From positions 1 through 64,000 of the forward strand of contig NZ_JBHUOR010000139.1 of NCBI RefSeq assembly GCF_042686175.1: a stretch of 64,000 nucleotides of DNA, written 5' to 3'. The notes under the pieces are model-generated. The model saw only the letters and a program-made list of their open reading frames with translations, was not told where the DNA came from and ran no database searches. The DNA is from Kurthia populi (GTDB taxonomy: Bacteria; Bacillota; Bacilli; Bacillales_A; Planococcaceae). Positions 50,728 to 60,196 of this stretch are shown in pieces. Positions within the stretch are counted from its first letter, which is position 1, and each line of letters begins with the position of its first letter. A program made the translations under genes and the position numbers.

Positions 50728-51747
50728 TTAAGCGTTAACTGCTGTTGCTAAACCAGCGATTACTTTTTTCGTTAAATCAACAACACGTGAAGAATAACCC
50801 CACTCATTGTCATACCATGCAAGTACTTTTACCTTTTTATCGCCCATAACCATGGTTGTTAGGCCATCAATTGTTGCTGATGCAGGATTTGTGTTGAAGT
50901 CGCTTGATACAAGTGGCTCTTCTGTGTAATCTAAGATACCTTTTAATGCGCCTTGAGAAGCTTTCTTGAATGCATTATTTACTTGTTCAACCGTTACTGT
51001 TTCATTTAAATCAACAACTAAATCTACTAATGACACATTCGGTGTTGGAACGCGTAAAGCCATACCATGTAATTTACCTTGTAATTCCGGTAATACAAGT
51101 GTTAATGCTTTTGCAGCACCTGTAGAAGTTGGAATGATTGATTCTGCGCAAGAACGTGCACGACGTAAATCTTTATGTGGGTTATCGATATTTTTTTGAT
51201 CATTTGTGTATGAGTGCACAGTTGTCATTAAACCGTTGTCGATACCAAATGTGTCATTTAAGACTTTTGCTACTGGCGCTAAGCAGTTTGTTGTGCATGA
51301 TGCATTTGAAATGACATCATGTTTTGATAAATCTAATTTATCATCATTTACACCCATCACAATTGTTACGTCTTCATTTTTACCAGGTGCTGTTAAGATT
51401 ACTTTTTTTGCACCGGCTTCTAAATGCTGTGCAGCTTTTGAACGTTCATTGAATTTACCAGTTGCTTCGATCACGATATCTACGTTCATTTCTTTCCAAG
51501 GTAATAAAAGTGGGTTACGCTCAGCTACTAATTGTATGCGCTTACCATTTACAACTAAGAAATCTTCACCGGCTTCAACAGAACCATCGAAACGACCATG
51601 TGTCGTGTCATATTTAATTAAGTGAGCTAAAGTTTCTGAAGGATAGCTAGCATTGATTGCTACAATATTTAAATCCTCTGCCATAGCCTTTCTAAATACC
51701 ATACGACCGATGCGGCCAAATCCGTTAATCGCAATTGAAACTGTCAT
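50728..51747 (-). CDS. gapB: Glyceraldehyde-3-phosphate dehydrogenase, gluconeogenic type
   Basis: Interconverts glyceraldehyde 3-phosphate and 1,3-bisphosphoglycerate; the GapB type prefers NADP and serves gluconeogenesis. 339 residues from ATG 51747 (AGGAGG eight bases upstream; 17 earlier codons lack a ribosome-binding site). Rossmann INGFGRIGRM, catalytic SNASCTTNCLAPV, and NASYPSETLAHLIKYDTTHG, which resembles B. subtilis GapB rather than GapA. The position beside coaE and nrdR agrees. Confidence 0.94.
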   Translation of the reverse strand: MTVSIAINGFGRIGRMVFRKAMAEDLNIVAINASYPSETLAHLIKYDTTHGRFDGSVEAGEDFLVVNGKRIQLVAERNPLLLPWKEMNVDIVIEATGKFNERSKAAQHLEAGAKKVILTAPGKNEDVTIVMGVNDDKLDLSKHDVISNASCTTNCLAPVAKVLNDTFGIDNGLMTTVHSYTNDQKNIDNPHKDLRRARSCAESIIPTSTGAAKALTLVLPELQGKLHGMALRVPTPNVSLVDLVVDLNETVTVEQVNNAFKKASQGALKGILDYTEEPLVSSDFNTNPASATIDGLTTMVMGDKKVKVLAWYDNEWGYSSRVVDLTKKVIAGLATAVNA

Positions 51748-51879
51748 TATATAAATCCTCCTATGTGGTTGTGTTTGAATTGAACATCTTATTTGCAATT
51801 AGTATAGCACATTAAACGAAAAGGAAAACCTTTTTTCACTTAAAATTTAAAGATTTTATTTTCTGACAATTTAATAAAC

Positions 51880-51908
51880 AAAAAAACAAGAGCTTTTTAC
51901 AGCTCTTG
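51880..51908 (-). terminator. Terminator overlapping the end of coaE
   Basis: Minus strand CAAGAGCT, short loop, AGCTCTTG, then seven T. The first arm is made from the last three codons of coaE, so the stop codon lies in the hairpin loop. Confidence 0.88.
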
Positions 51909-52499
51909 TAGAACACCCCATTTTTTTAAAATATAATGTAATTGTTCTTTTGTTGAGGCAACCGAATCATTGTTATAAATGACCGCATCTGCTCCTTTTT
52001 CTTTTACTGAAATCGGCAGTTGTGAGCTAATGCGTGCGCGTGCCTCTTGCTCGGTTAAATCATTTCGAGCCATCAAGCGTTTTAATTGATTTTCCTCTGA
52101 AACAGAAACGACAAGAATATTCTCGACATAACTTTGAAGACCACTTTCAAACAATAACGGAATATCCATAACAACGTGTGGATGCCCGTCAGACAAGTGT
52201 TTGTCGCGTTGTCGAAGCATTTCTTTTCGAATCGCCGGATGAATAATCTCATTCAATTGTTTTCGCTTTGTTGGGTCATGAAAAATCAAATCTCCTACTT
52301 TTTTACGATTCATATGGCCATCTTCTAAAATGACATCGTCGCCAAACTGAGCCGCAATTTGCTGTAATGTTTCACGACCTGGTTCGACTACAACACGTGC
52401 GACTTTATCCGCATCAACGATTGGAATATTTAAATCTGCAAACATTTTTGCGACCGTACTTTTTCCACTTGCAATACTTCCTGTTAAACCGATAATCAT
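51897..52499 (-). CDS. coaE: Dephospho-CoA kinase
   Basis: Last step of coenzyme A synthesis. 200 residues from ATG 52499 (AGGGGG upstream; the longer frame has no ribosome-binding site). P-loop GLTGSIASGKSTVA, lid and substrate segments VDADKVARVVVEPG and VVMDIPLLFESG. It follows mutM by 11 bases. Confidence 0.96.
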   Translation of the reverse strand: MIIGLTGSIASGKSTVAKMFADLNIPIVDADKVARVVVEPGRETLQQIAAQFGDDVILEDGHMNRKKVGDLIFHDPTKRKQLNEIIHPAIRKEMLRQRDKHLSDGHPHVVMDIPLLFESGLQSYVENILVVSVSEENQLKRLMARNDLTEQEARARISSQLPISVKEKGADAVIYNNDSVASTKEQLHYILKKWGVLQEL

Positions 52500-52510
52500 T
52501 TTTCTTCCCC

Positions 52511-53383
52511 CTAGCGTTGACAGTTTGGACAATAAAAGGAGTTTCGTCCAGCGATAATTTGTTGCGCTGTATTAGTATGACACATTGGGCATTTTTTCAT
52601 CCCATACATTTGCAAATGGTGTTGCATGCCTCCTGCTTCACCGTTAATATTTCGATAATCTGAGATAGAAGAGCCACCAAATGCAATGCTTTCTGTCAAA
52701 ACTGCAACAATTTCTTGAAATAACTGTCGTAATTGGGCTTTATCTATTTGGGACACTTTTCGTCCCGGATGTATTTTTGTTCTAAATAGTGCTTCGGTTG
52801 CGTAGATATTCCCACAGCCGCTTACGACTTGTCCGTCCATAATAACAGCTTTGATGGCTTTATTATTGTACTTTCTCTGCGTACATTTTTCTAGAAAATA
52901 ATCCATTGCAACGTCGTCAAACGGTTCAGGTGCCATTGCAAGTAGCGGCGGATAATCCGCAACTTCTCGCAATAAGCGTAATTCGCCAAAGCGACGAATA
53001 TCCGCATAAATTAACCATTCTTCCGCTGCTAACTGCCACATCACATGCATATGCTTGTGAAATTTCCCTTCTATCACATCATCCGGATGTGCAACATGAA
53101 ACCATGCTCCTGACATCCCTAAATGATTGACGATTAATTGTTGTCCGCCGTTTTTCGACATCGTAAAGAAAATATATTTTGCATGTCGTTCAATATGTTC
53201 AATCGTCATTCCTTCTACTGCTGCAATAAATGCTTCTGGTGTTTGGCCTTTAATAATTGCTTCTTTTCCAGCCGCTTTTGATGCGTAAATAACCGGAGAC
53301 ACGATGACACGTTGAATTGTTTTATGTTCAACAGCTGGTTTCAGCATACGAACAACACCTTCTACTTCTGGTAATTCAGGCAA
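52511..53383 (-). CDS. mutM: Formamidopyrimidine-DNA glycosylase
   Basis: Removes 8-oxoguanine and opened purines. The start is TTG 53383: AGGAGGAGAGATT precedes it, and the mature chain then begins PELPEVE with catalytic proline and glutamate at positions 2 and 3. The open frame continues ten codons upstream, which would bury the catalytic proline and cannot be right. About 290 residues, slightly long. C-terminal zinc finger CPMCHTN...CPNCQR. Located between polA and coaE. Confidence 0.96.
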   Translation of the reverse strand: MPELPEVEGVVRMLKPAVEHKTIQRVIVSPVIYASKAAGKEAIIKGQTPEAFIAAVEGMTIEHIERHAKYIFFTMSKNGGQQLIVNHLGMSGAWFHVAHPDDVIEGKFHKHMHVMWQLAAEEWLIYADIRRFGELRLLREVADYPPLLAMAPEPFDDVAMDYFLEKCTQRKYNNKAIKAVIMDGQVVSGCGNIYATEALFRTKIHPGRKVSQIDKAQLRQLFQEIVAVLTESIAFGGSSISDYRNINGEAGGMQHHLQMYGMKKCPMCHTNTAQQIIAGRNSFYCPNCQR

Positions 53384-53394
53384 AATCTCTCCTC

Positions 53395-56022
53395 CTATTT
53401 CGCGTCGTACCATGTATTACCAGATGCAGCATCTGCTTTTAATGGTACTTTTAATTTAACAGCTGCTTCCATCACAGCTGGCACAAGCTCTTCTAAAATA
53501 GCTAATTCTTCAGGTGGTGCTTCAAAAATCAACTCATCATGTACTTGTAGAAGCATTTTTGCTTGTAAATTTTTCGCTTTTAGTGCAGCCGCCATATCAA
53601 TCATTGCTTTTTTTATAATATCTGCTGCTGTCCCTTGGATTGGTGTATTCATTGCTGTACGTTCTGCAAAGCTACGTACATTAAAGTTACGGCTCTTTAA
53701 ATCCGGTAAATAACGACGACGATTTAGTAGCGTTGTAACATAACCGTCCTTTTTCGCTTGTTCAACAATCGAGCTCATATAGCCCTGTACGCCTGGGTAA
53801 CTTTCAAAATAGCGTTCAATAAATTCGGCCGCTTCTTTACGCGTAATACCCAAGTTTTGTGATAATCCATAATCACTGATACCGTATACAATACCAAAAT
53901 TTACAGCTTTTGCTTGGCGACGCATATTTGATGTCACATCTTCTTTCGCTACACCAAACACATCCATTGCTGTTTTCGTATGAATATCTAAATCATGCTT
54001 GAAAGCATCGATTAAGTTCGCTTCATCTGCCATATCCGCTAATACACGTAATTCAATTTGTGAGTAATCGGCAGAAAACAACTTCCAGCCCTCATGACTT
54101 GGCACAAATGCTTGACGAATTTTACGCCCTTCCTCTAAGCGGACTGGAATGTTTTGCAAATTCGGGTCAATCGAGCTTAGACGCCCTGTAGCAGTTAATG
54201 CTTGCTGATAACGTGTATGAATTTTATGATCCTTTTCATGTACGACCTTTAATAAGCCTTCGATATACGTTGATTTTAACTTTCCAAGCTGACGAAACTC
54301 TAGAATGTAATCAATAATGTCATGCTCAGGTTGTAGCTTTTCAAGCACATCCGCTGCTGTTGAATAACCGGTTTTTGTTTTTTTAATAATAGGAAGTTCC
54401 AGTTTTTCAAATAGAACAACGCCTAGTTGTTTCGGTGAATTAATATTAAATTCTGTTCCTGCTAATGCGTAGATTTTTTGCTCAATCGCATCTAATTTTA
54501 ATGTAAGCTCCTCACCCATTTCGATTAGACGTTGCTCATTTACAACAACCCCAGCACATTCCATGTCACATAAAATAAGTGCTAGTGGTAACTCAATCGT
54601 TTTGTATAATTCAAATTGCTCTTTATCTTGTAATGCTTTCTCAATCGTCGGAAGCGCATGCCAAACAGCTAATGCTTTACGTGCTACATGCTCTGCTAGT
54701 ACGACTTGCTCTGGTATAGCACGTTTTGCGCCCTTACCATAGACTTGCTCCGCTACTTGCACATCATAATAGCCATAGCTTTTCGCAACCGTAGCCACAT
54801 CGTCTAAGTTTTGACCTGCTTCATCAATATAGGCAGCTAATAGCATATCGGCTTTGACACCATTTAATGCGATACCAAAGCGGTGAAGTGCAGCTCGTTG
54901 TGCCTTCACATCATAAACATATTTTATTTTCGTATCATCTGCTAAATATGCTTTGACTACTTCAGATTGCTGTACCGCTTCAAATGGCATATAGTAAGAA
55001 GCTTCACCAGCCGTAAAACCAACACCTAAAATCGCACAGCTATGATAATGCTCATCCTCTAGCTCGACATGCACAGCCATTGTGTCCGTTAATTTATCCG
55101 TCATATCATCGACGATTTCCCACGCGATATCTTTTTTCTCTGTCGTTTCCTCAACAGCTAAATCACTTTTTTCAATTAATGATTTAAATGACAGCTCACG
55201 CCAAATACCAAATAACGCTTCTGTATCTGGTGCACTCCATGCCAAATCATCAATCGATAACTCAAGTGGTACATCACGGTTAATTGTCGCAAGCTCTTTA
55301 CTCATTAAAGCTTGCTCCTCATTCGCCATAAGTTTCTCTTTTAATTTTGCACCTTTGACGTCCTCAAGATGTGCATAAACTTCTTCAACGGTCGGATGCT
55401 GCGTTAATAATTTAATAGCCGTTTTTTCACCCACCCCTGGGACACCTGGAATATTATCTGATGAATCGCCCATTAAGCCTTTCATATCAATAATTTGCAG
55501 CGGTGTTAAACCGTATTTTTCCTGAATATGTGCCGGTGTATAGTGCTCAATATCGGTCATGCCTTTACGCGTAATATAAACTGTTGTATTATCCGATGCT
55601 AATTGTGTTAAATCCTTATCACCTGAAATAATAATCGTTTCAAGGCCTTGTTCATCTGCTTGACGGCTCAATGTTCCAATAATATCATCCGCCTCATACA
55701 TTTCTAATTCATAGCGCTTCATATTATACGCATCTAATAATTTTCGTAAATACGGGAATTGTTCTGACAGCTCAGGCGGTGTCTTTTGACGACCTCCTTT
55801 ATAGTCTTTAAATGTGCTATGGCGGAATGTCGTTTTCCCTGCATCAAAGGCAACTAAAATGCGCGTTGGATTTTCTTCTCCTAAAATCTTTTGTAGCATC
55901 GTCGTAAAGCCATATACGGCATTTGTATGAATGCCTTGCTCATTTGTTAAAAGTGGTAACGCAAAAAATGCGCGATAGGCTAAACTGTTGCCATCTAATA
56001 ATAGTAACTTTTCTTTTGTCAT
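53395..56022 (-). CDS. polA: DNA polymerase I
   Basis: Fills repair gaps and removes RNA primers. 875 residues: 5' nuclease (about 1-290, LLLLDGNSLAYRAFFALP, GVPGVGEKTA), a 3'-5' exonuclease-like domain (about 300-465) in which the first catalytic acidic pair is lost (AVHVELED instead of the D-x-E pattern), and the polymerase (motif A LFSADYSQIELRVLA, motif B RRQAKAVNFGIVYGIS, motif C LLQVHDELIFEAP). Like B. subtilis Pol I it should lack proofreading. Confidence 0.97.
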   Translation of the reverse strand: MTKEKLLLLDGNSLAYRAFFALPLLTNEQGIHTNAVYGFTTMLQKILGEENPTRILVAFDAGKTTFRHSTFKDYKGGRQKTPPELSEQFPYLRKLLDAYNMKRYELEMYEADDIIGTLSRQADEQGLETIIISGDKDLTQLASDNTTVYITRKGMTDIEHYTPAHIQEKYGLTPLQIIDMKGLMGDSSDNIPGVPGVGEKTAIKLLTQHPTVEEVYAHLEDVKGAKLKEKLMANEEQALMSKELATINRDVPLELSIDDLAWSAPDTEALFGIWRELSFKSLIEKSDLAVEETTEKKDIAWEIVDDMTDKLTDTMAVHVELEDEHYHSCAILGVGFTAGEASYYMPFEAVQQSEVVKAYLADDTKIKYVYDVKAQRAALHRFGIALNGVKADMLLAAYIDEAGQNLDDVATVAKSYGYYDVQVAEQVYGKGAKRAIPEQVVLAEHVARKALAVWHALPTIEKALQDKEQFELYKTIELPLALILCDMECAGVVVNEQRLIEMGEELTLKLDAIEQKIYALAGTEFNINSPKQLGVVLFEKLELPIIKKTKTGYSTAADVLEKLQPEHDIIDYILEFRQLGKLKSTYIEGLLKVVHEKDHKIHTRYQQALTATGRLSSIDPNLQNIPVRLEEGRKIRQAFVPSHEGWKLFSADYSQIELRVLADMADEANLIDAFKHDLDIHTKTAMDVFGVAKEDVTSNMRRQAKAVNFGIVYGISDYGLSQNLGITRKEAAEFIERYFESYPGVQGYMSSIVEQAKKDGYVTTLLNRRRYLPDLKSRNFNVRSFAERTAMNTPIQGTAADIIKKAMIDMAAALKAKNLQAKMLLQVHDELIFEAPPEELAILEELVPAVMEAAVKLKVPLKADAASGNTWYDAK

Positions 56023-56106
56023 CGTTACATTCCCTTCCTAGTAAACTTATCTCTTCTATCTTACCATGCCAGCAACAAATCGTCGCACACACGTTCTTTT
56101 TAACGC

Positions 56107-56146
56107 AAAAAAAGACCGGTAGAAGTCTCGGTTACTTCTACCGGTC
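56107..56146 (-). terminator. Strong terminator between phoR and polA
   Basis: Minus strand GACCGGTAGAAGT, seven-base loop, ACTTCTACCGGTC, then seven T. It lies about 220 bases after the phoR stop and 85 before polA, so it either ends the phoPR message or attenuates polA. Confidence 0.92.
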
Positions 56147-56367
56147 AAATGGTGAAAAAATAGCAGCCGTTCTCGTCACAGAACGCCCTCGTTTCTGTCC
56201 GTCTGCGATTTCGTCACGATTTTCGCCACACACAAGTAGCTCCAGACGCAAAATTACCAATTGGCAACAAGGGGATCGTCTGAATAAAAGGGAATTTGAA
56301 GGGGGCCTTCGCTATTTATAGTACCAATACTCTTTGAAGACTTTATAAACGAATTGTAAAGATATTG
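56147..56367. other. Structured spacer between phoR and polA
   Basis: About 220 gene-free bases with higher G+C than most gaps and local hairpins on the minus strand: GCGAAAATCGTGACGAAATCGC and ACAGAA...TTCTGT (about 56165-56230). It ends in the strong terminator. Could be a long phoPR 3' end or a small RNA; no family recognised. Confidence 0.4.
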
Positions 56368-57831
56368 TTAAGATGGTATTTTCGGTAGCATAACACGCAT
56401 CGTTGTACCCTGGCCTACTTCACTTTCAACCTGGATTTTACCGTGATGAATTTCAATTAAATGCTTCACAATCGCCAGGCCCAGACCTGTACCACCTGAA
56501 TTTCGACTACGCGCACGATCAACACGATAAAAGCGTTCAAAGACGCGCGGAATTTCTTCTTTCGCAATCCCAATCCCTTCATCTTTCACTTCTAAAATGC
56601 CAAATTTCGAATTGTCACTTAGTCGCATCGTTATCGTCGTGTGCTCAGGCGAGTAGTTAATGGCATTAAATAATAAATTCACAATAACTTGCATCAAACG
56701 ATTCGCATCACCTAATATAACAATGTCATCGGGTGCTTCAACCTGTAGTATCATTTCCTTTTCTTCAAGCTGCTGTGCAGACATCTCTGCTGCTCGCTTC
56801 ACTAAATCATTCAAACTTGTCGGCAATAAATCTAGCTGAAAGCCATGTTTTTCAAGCTTCGAAAGCTCTAGTAAATCATTGACAAGCATTTGAAGACGAT
56901 TGCTTTCCTGATTCATAATCTCAAGGAATGTTAGTAATGTTTCTTCATCCTTATATGCGCCGTCAAGCAATGTTTCGGAGAAGCCTTTCATCGACGTAAT
57001 CGGTGTGCGTAATTCATGTGAGACATTGGCAACAAAATCTTTACGAACCTGTTCTAGCTTTTTAAGCTCTGTAATATCATGCATGACAATGACCACACCT
57101 AGCCAGTGCCCATGCTCCCCAATTACTGGCGCACCATACACTTCCATATGACGCATTCCACCATCAAGCGGAATCTGAATTTGTTGGCGATACGCTTCTT
57201 CTGTCATAAAGACATGGTCAACAAATTCTTCGAGCTCAAGTGGCATACCTAAATCCCGGAATACATGCTCAGTCACTTCATCATATTCTTTTTCAAATAG
57301 CTTTAAAAACACACGATTGACGACAGAAATATCGCCCTCGCGTCCAATCATAATCAACGAACTGCCCATATTTTCAATCAGTGTTTTCAAACGCTCTTGT
57401 TCAATCTCACGCGTCATCATCATATCTTGTAAATTTCGGGCTAGCACATTAATGGAGCTACTTAATGAAGCAGTCGGTGCTTCTGCAGATTCATAAGCAC
57501 GCGCACGGTAATTTCCTTTTGCTAATTCTAAAGCTGTATTCGTCACATGGTCGACAGAAGACGTCACATTATGCAAAATACGATTGCTAAGTAGCATTAG
57601 TACAATAAATGCCACAATGAGCGCACCAATTAACACAAGCCAAAATGATAATGCATCATGGACTTGGCGATTAGTAGCCTGTGATAGCGCATCACTTGCA
57701 GAAAGGCGCTTTTCAATTGTCGTATCAATATAAGCAGGTAATAATTGACCGATACCAAAACCTAGGCTTGCTAACACAGCTGCGTACAAGAAACCAAACG
57801 CTGTTAGTAAGCGTACTCGCATTGATTTCAT
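56368..57831 (-). CDS. phoR: Phosphate-regulon sensor histidine kinase PhoR, short form
   Basis: Membrane sensor kinase of the phosphate response. 487 residues: TM1 about 7-31, TM2 about 60-82, HAMP (about 83-140), PAS (about 145-255), HisKA with His272 in FVANVSHELRTPITS, and HATPase with NLLFNAINYSPEHT, VKDEGIGI and GGTGLGLAIVKHL. Only about 28 residues lie outside the membrane, so it lacks the extracytoplasmic sensor domain of B. subtilis PhoR (579 residues). Its ATG overlaps the phoP stop (TAATG). Confidence 0.92.
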   Translation of the reverse strand: MKSMRVRLLTAFGFLYAAVLASLGFGIGQLLPAYIDTTIEKRLSASDALSQATNRQVHDALSFWLVLIGALIVAFIVLMLLSNRILHNVTSSVDHVTNTALELAKGNYRARAYESAEAPTASLSSSINVLARNLQDMMMTREIEQERLKTLIENMGSSLIMIGREGDISVVNRVFLKLFEKEYDEVTEHVFRDLGMPLELEEFVDHVFMTEEAYRQQIQIPLDGGMRHMEVYGAPVIGEHGHWLGVVIVMHDITELKKLEQVRKDFVANVSHELRTPITSMKGFSETLLDGAYKDEETLLTFLEIMNQESNRLQMLVNDLLELSKLEKHGFQLDLLPTSLNDLVKRAAEMSAQQLEEKEMILQVEAPDDIVILGDANRLMQVIVNLLFNAINYSPEHTTITMRLSDNSKFGILEVKDEGIGIAKEEIPRVFERFYRVDRARSRNSGGTGLGLAIVKHLIEIHHGKIQVESEVGQGTTMRVMLPKIPS

Positions 57832-58538
57832 TATCCTTTGGGCTCCTCAAATTTATAGCCCAACCCACGAATCGTTTTAATAAATTTAGGCTTACGGCTG
57901 TTTTCTTCAATTTGATCACGCAAATGGCTAATATGTACATCTACAATACGTGTATCGCCCGCAAAATCATAGTGCCATACTGCACTTAGTAATTGGTCTC
58001 GCGTCAATACACGATTTTTATTATCTAACAAATAAACAAGTAACTCGAATTCTTTTGGCGTAAACTCTAATTCCTTACCATCTAATGTTGCTTCAAAGCG
58101 GTCTGGATAAACACTTAACGCACCAATATGATACGTCTTTTCACGTTCAACTTCTGTCGTTTGTTCCTGCACTTTTGAGCGACGTAGCACCGCTTTTACA
58201 CGCGCTACTACTTCTCGTGGACTAAATGGCTTTGTCATATAATCATCCGCGCCTAATTCGAGTCCTAACACTTTATCAAACTCATCGTCTTTTGCTGTTA
58301 GCATAATAATCGGTGTACCAATTTTTTGAATGCGTAATTCTTTGCATACTTCCATACCATCTTTTTTAGGAAGCATTAAATCAAGCAAAATTAAATCAGG
58401 TAATTCTGCCACTGCTCTATTAAGACCCTCTTGTCCATCAAAAGCTTGAATGACTTCATAGCCTGCTTGTTTCAAGTTGTATTGTAATAATGTTGAAATT
58501 GCTAATTCGTCTTCTACTACTAAAATTTTATTTGTCAT
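57831..58538 (-). CDS. phoP: Response regulator PhoP
   Basis: OmpR-type transcription factor. 235 residues: receiver domain with Asp53 in LILLDLMLPKKDGME and Lys in MTKPFSPREV, then a winged-helix DNA-binding domain (ELEFTPKEFELLVYLLDN, DTRIVDVHISHLRDQIEEN). GGAGG precedes the ATG. Overlaps phoR and lies downstream of mdh and the MaoC gene, as in B. subtilis where mdh precedes phoPR. Confidence 0.95.
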   Translation of the reverse strand: MTNKILVVEDELAISTLLQYNLKQAGYEVIQAFDGQEGLNRAVAELPDLILLDLMLPKKDGMEVCKELRIQKIGTPIIMLTAKDDEFDKVLGLELGADDYMTKPFSPREVVARVKAVLRRSKVQEQTTEVEREKTYHIGALSVYPDRFEATLDGKELEFTPKEFELLVYLLDNKNRVLTRDQLLSAVWHYDFAGDTRIVDVHISHLRDQIEENSRKPKFIKTIRGLGYKFEEPKG

Positions 58539-58587
58539 GTTTGTTTGCCTCCAAAATGTTCGTTTGAAACCCCCATCTCAAATTCAC

Positions 58588-59028
58588 TCATTTAGGTGGT
58601 ATTGCGATTACCGTTCCAGTCACAATTAATTCATCTGTCGATAGGTTACGTCCTTCAACATGAATCATAATTCCTTGAATCGATTCCCGCTTATCGATGA
58701 CGTTTAAGACGATATGAATCGTTTCGTAATGATAGAGGATACCGGGAAACTGTAGTGCAAGCTCTATAATTCGCGAGCCTGGACCTGGTAAATATTTTGA
58801 TATTGTTGACGTAATAATGCCATTTAATAGAACAGTCGGTACAATTGGACGTCCAAATTCCGTTCGACTTGCGTAATCATGTTGAATAAATAACGGATTG
58901 CTATCATTTGTTAATCCTAAATAGAGCAGTAATTGCTGGTCTTCAATTTTTTCTGTAATTTGAATAGAATCGCCAACCTCTACTTGATCAAATGTTTTAC
59001 CAATGCGGTTATTTTTACCTAATAACAT
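58588..59028 (-). CDS. MaoC-like hotdog-fold dehydratase
   Basis: 146-residue hotdog-fold protein. The segment LGLTNDSNPLFIQHDYASRTEFGRPIVP matches the MaoC hydratase motif (N-D-x-NP-x-H-x-D-x-A), with Asp and His placed for catalysis; ILYHYETIHI and a V-x-x-x-V beta pattern follow. It may hydrate enoyl-CoA or a related thioester; the substrate is unknown. AGAGAGGAGG precedes the ATG. It lies between mdh and phoP and may be read with phoPR. Confidence 0.82.
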   Translation of the reverse strand: MLLGKNNRIGKTFDQVEVGDSIQITEKIEDQQLLLYLGLTNDSNPLFIQHDYASRTEFGRPIVPTVLLNGIITSTISKYLPGPGSRIIELALQFPGILYHYETIHIVLNVIDKRESIQGIMIHVEGRNLSTDELIVTGTVIAIPPK

Positions 59029-59132
59029 AGTATCCAGCCTCCTCTCTCCTACTCTGTTTTTATAGTATCAGTTATAGGATGAAAAATCGAGCACAAGTGT
59101 TGCATTACTTACTTTCTAACATTTAGGCCAAC

Positions 59133-59166
59133 AAAAAAGGTCGAGCAGGCGGCCCAACCTTTTTTG
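59133..59166 (-). terminator. Terminator of mdh
   Basis: Minus strand AAAAAAGGT, imperfect inner pairs, ACCTTTTTT. It sits immediately after the mdh stop. Confidence 0.7.
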
Positions 59167-59170
59167 CTAT

Positions 59171-60109
59171 TTAATCTAATGCCTGCATAACATCTTTTAC
59201 TGCATCTGCTGAATAATTCAATGCCTGCTGCTCTTCATCTGTCAGTGGTAGTTCAATGATTTCTTCGATGCCTTCTGCACCTAAAATTGTCGGTACACCT
59301 AAATAAATACCTGATTGTCCATATTCACCTTCTAAATAAGCAATTGTCGGTAAAATGCGGCGTTGGTCCTTCAAAATGGCTTCTGCCATTTCTACCATCG
59401 CGGCAGCAGGTGCATAGTAAGCAGAACCATTACCTAAGAGGTTAACAATTTCACCACCACCGACACGTGTACGTCGCACGATAGCGTCTAGTCGCTCTTT
59501 ATCGATTAATAATTCCAGTGGTACACCACCGGCATAAGAATAACGAACAAGCGGTACCATCGTATCTCCGTGCCCACCTAAAACAAAGCCTGAAATATCT
59601 TTCACCGATATATTTAGCTCCTCTGCTACAAAGGTACGAAAACGAGCCGTATCTAAAATACCCGATTGTCCAATCACTCGGTTTTTAGGAAAACCAGATG
59701 CCTTATAAACCGTATAGGTCATCGCATCCACTGGATTCGTTAATACTAATAAAATGGCATTTGGCGAATAATTAGCCACTTCTTTTGCTACCGATTCCAT
59801 GACACGTTGATTTGTTTTCACAAGGTCATCACGACTCATTCCCGGCTTACGAGCAATCCCTGCTGTAATGATGACAACATCTGAATCTGCTGTATCTTCA
59901 TAATTAGCTGTTCCTGTTACTTGTGAATCAAAACTTAAAATTGGTGCAGCCTCTGCCATATCAAGCGCTTTTCCTTTTGTTGGATTTTCTGCTTGTGGAA
60001 TATCGACTAGCACCACATCACCAAGTTCTTTTTGCGCTACTAAAAAAGCAGCTGTAGATCCGGTAAACCCGCTACCGATAATAGAAATCTTTTTACGTTT
60101 ATGAGACAT
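59171..60109 (-). CDS. mdh: Malate dehydrogenase
   Basis: Oxidises malate to oxaloacetate with NAD in the TCA cycle. 312 residues of the LDH-like type: GSGFTGSTAAFLVAQ nucleotide loop, VVLVDIP with the NAD-specific aspartate, GIARKPGMSRDDLVKTN loop, LTNPVDAMTY, and the catalytic histidine in LGGHGDTMVPLVRYS. Third gene after citZ and icd; a terminator-like hairpin separates it from icd, so read-through may be partial. Confidence 0.97.
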   Translation of the reverse strand: MSHKRKKISIIGSGFTGSTAAFLVAQKELGDVVLVDIPQAENPTKGKALDMAEAAPILSFDSQVTGTANYEDTADSDVVIITAGIARKPGMSRDDLVKTNQRVMESVAKEVANYSPNAILLVLTNPVDAMTYTVYKASGFPKNRVIGQSGILDTARFRTFVAEELNISVKDISGFVLGGHGDTMVPLVRYSYAGGVPLELLIDKERLDAIVRRTRVGGGEIVNLLGNGSAYYAPAAAMVEMAEAILKDQRRILPTIAYLEGEYGQSGIYLGVPTILGAEGIEEIIELPLTDEEQQALNYSADAVKDVMQALD

Positions 60110-60151
60110 ATTAAAATCCTCCTATTCTACAATAAAATGGTAATTGAGTAT

Positions 60152-60183
60152 AAAAAAAGAGATGAAGCAAGCTTCACCTCTTA
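60152..60183 (-). terminator. Hairpin between icd and mdh
   Basis: Minus strand AAGAGGTGAAGC and GCTTCATCTCTT form a near-continuous stem, then seven T. It would lower mdh expression relative to icd unless mdh has its own promoter; the 40 bases that follow give little room for one. Confidence 0.8.
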
Positions 60184-60196
60184 TAACCCTTAAGGA

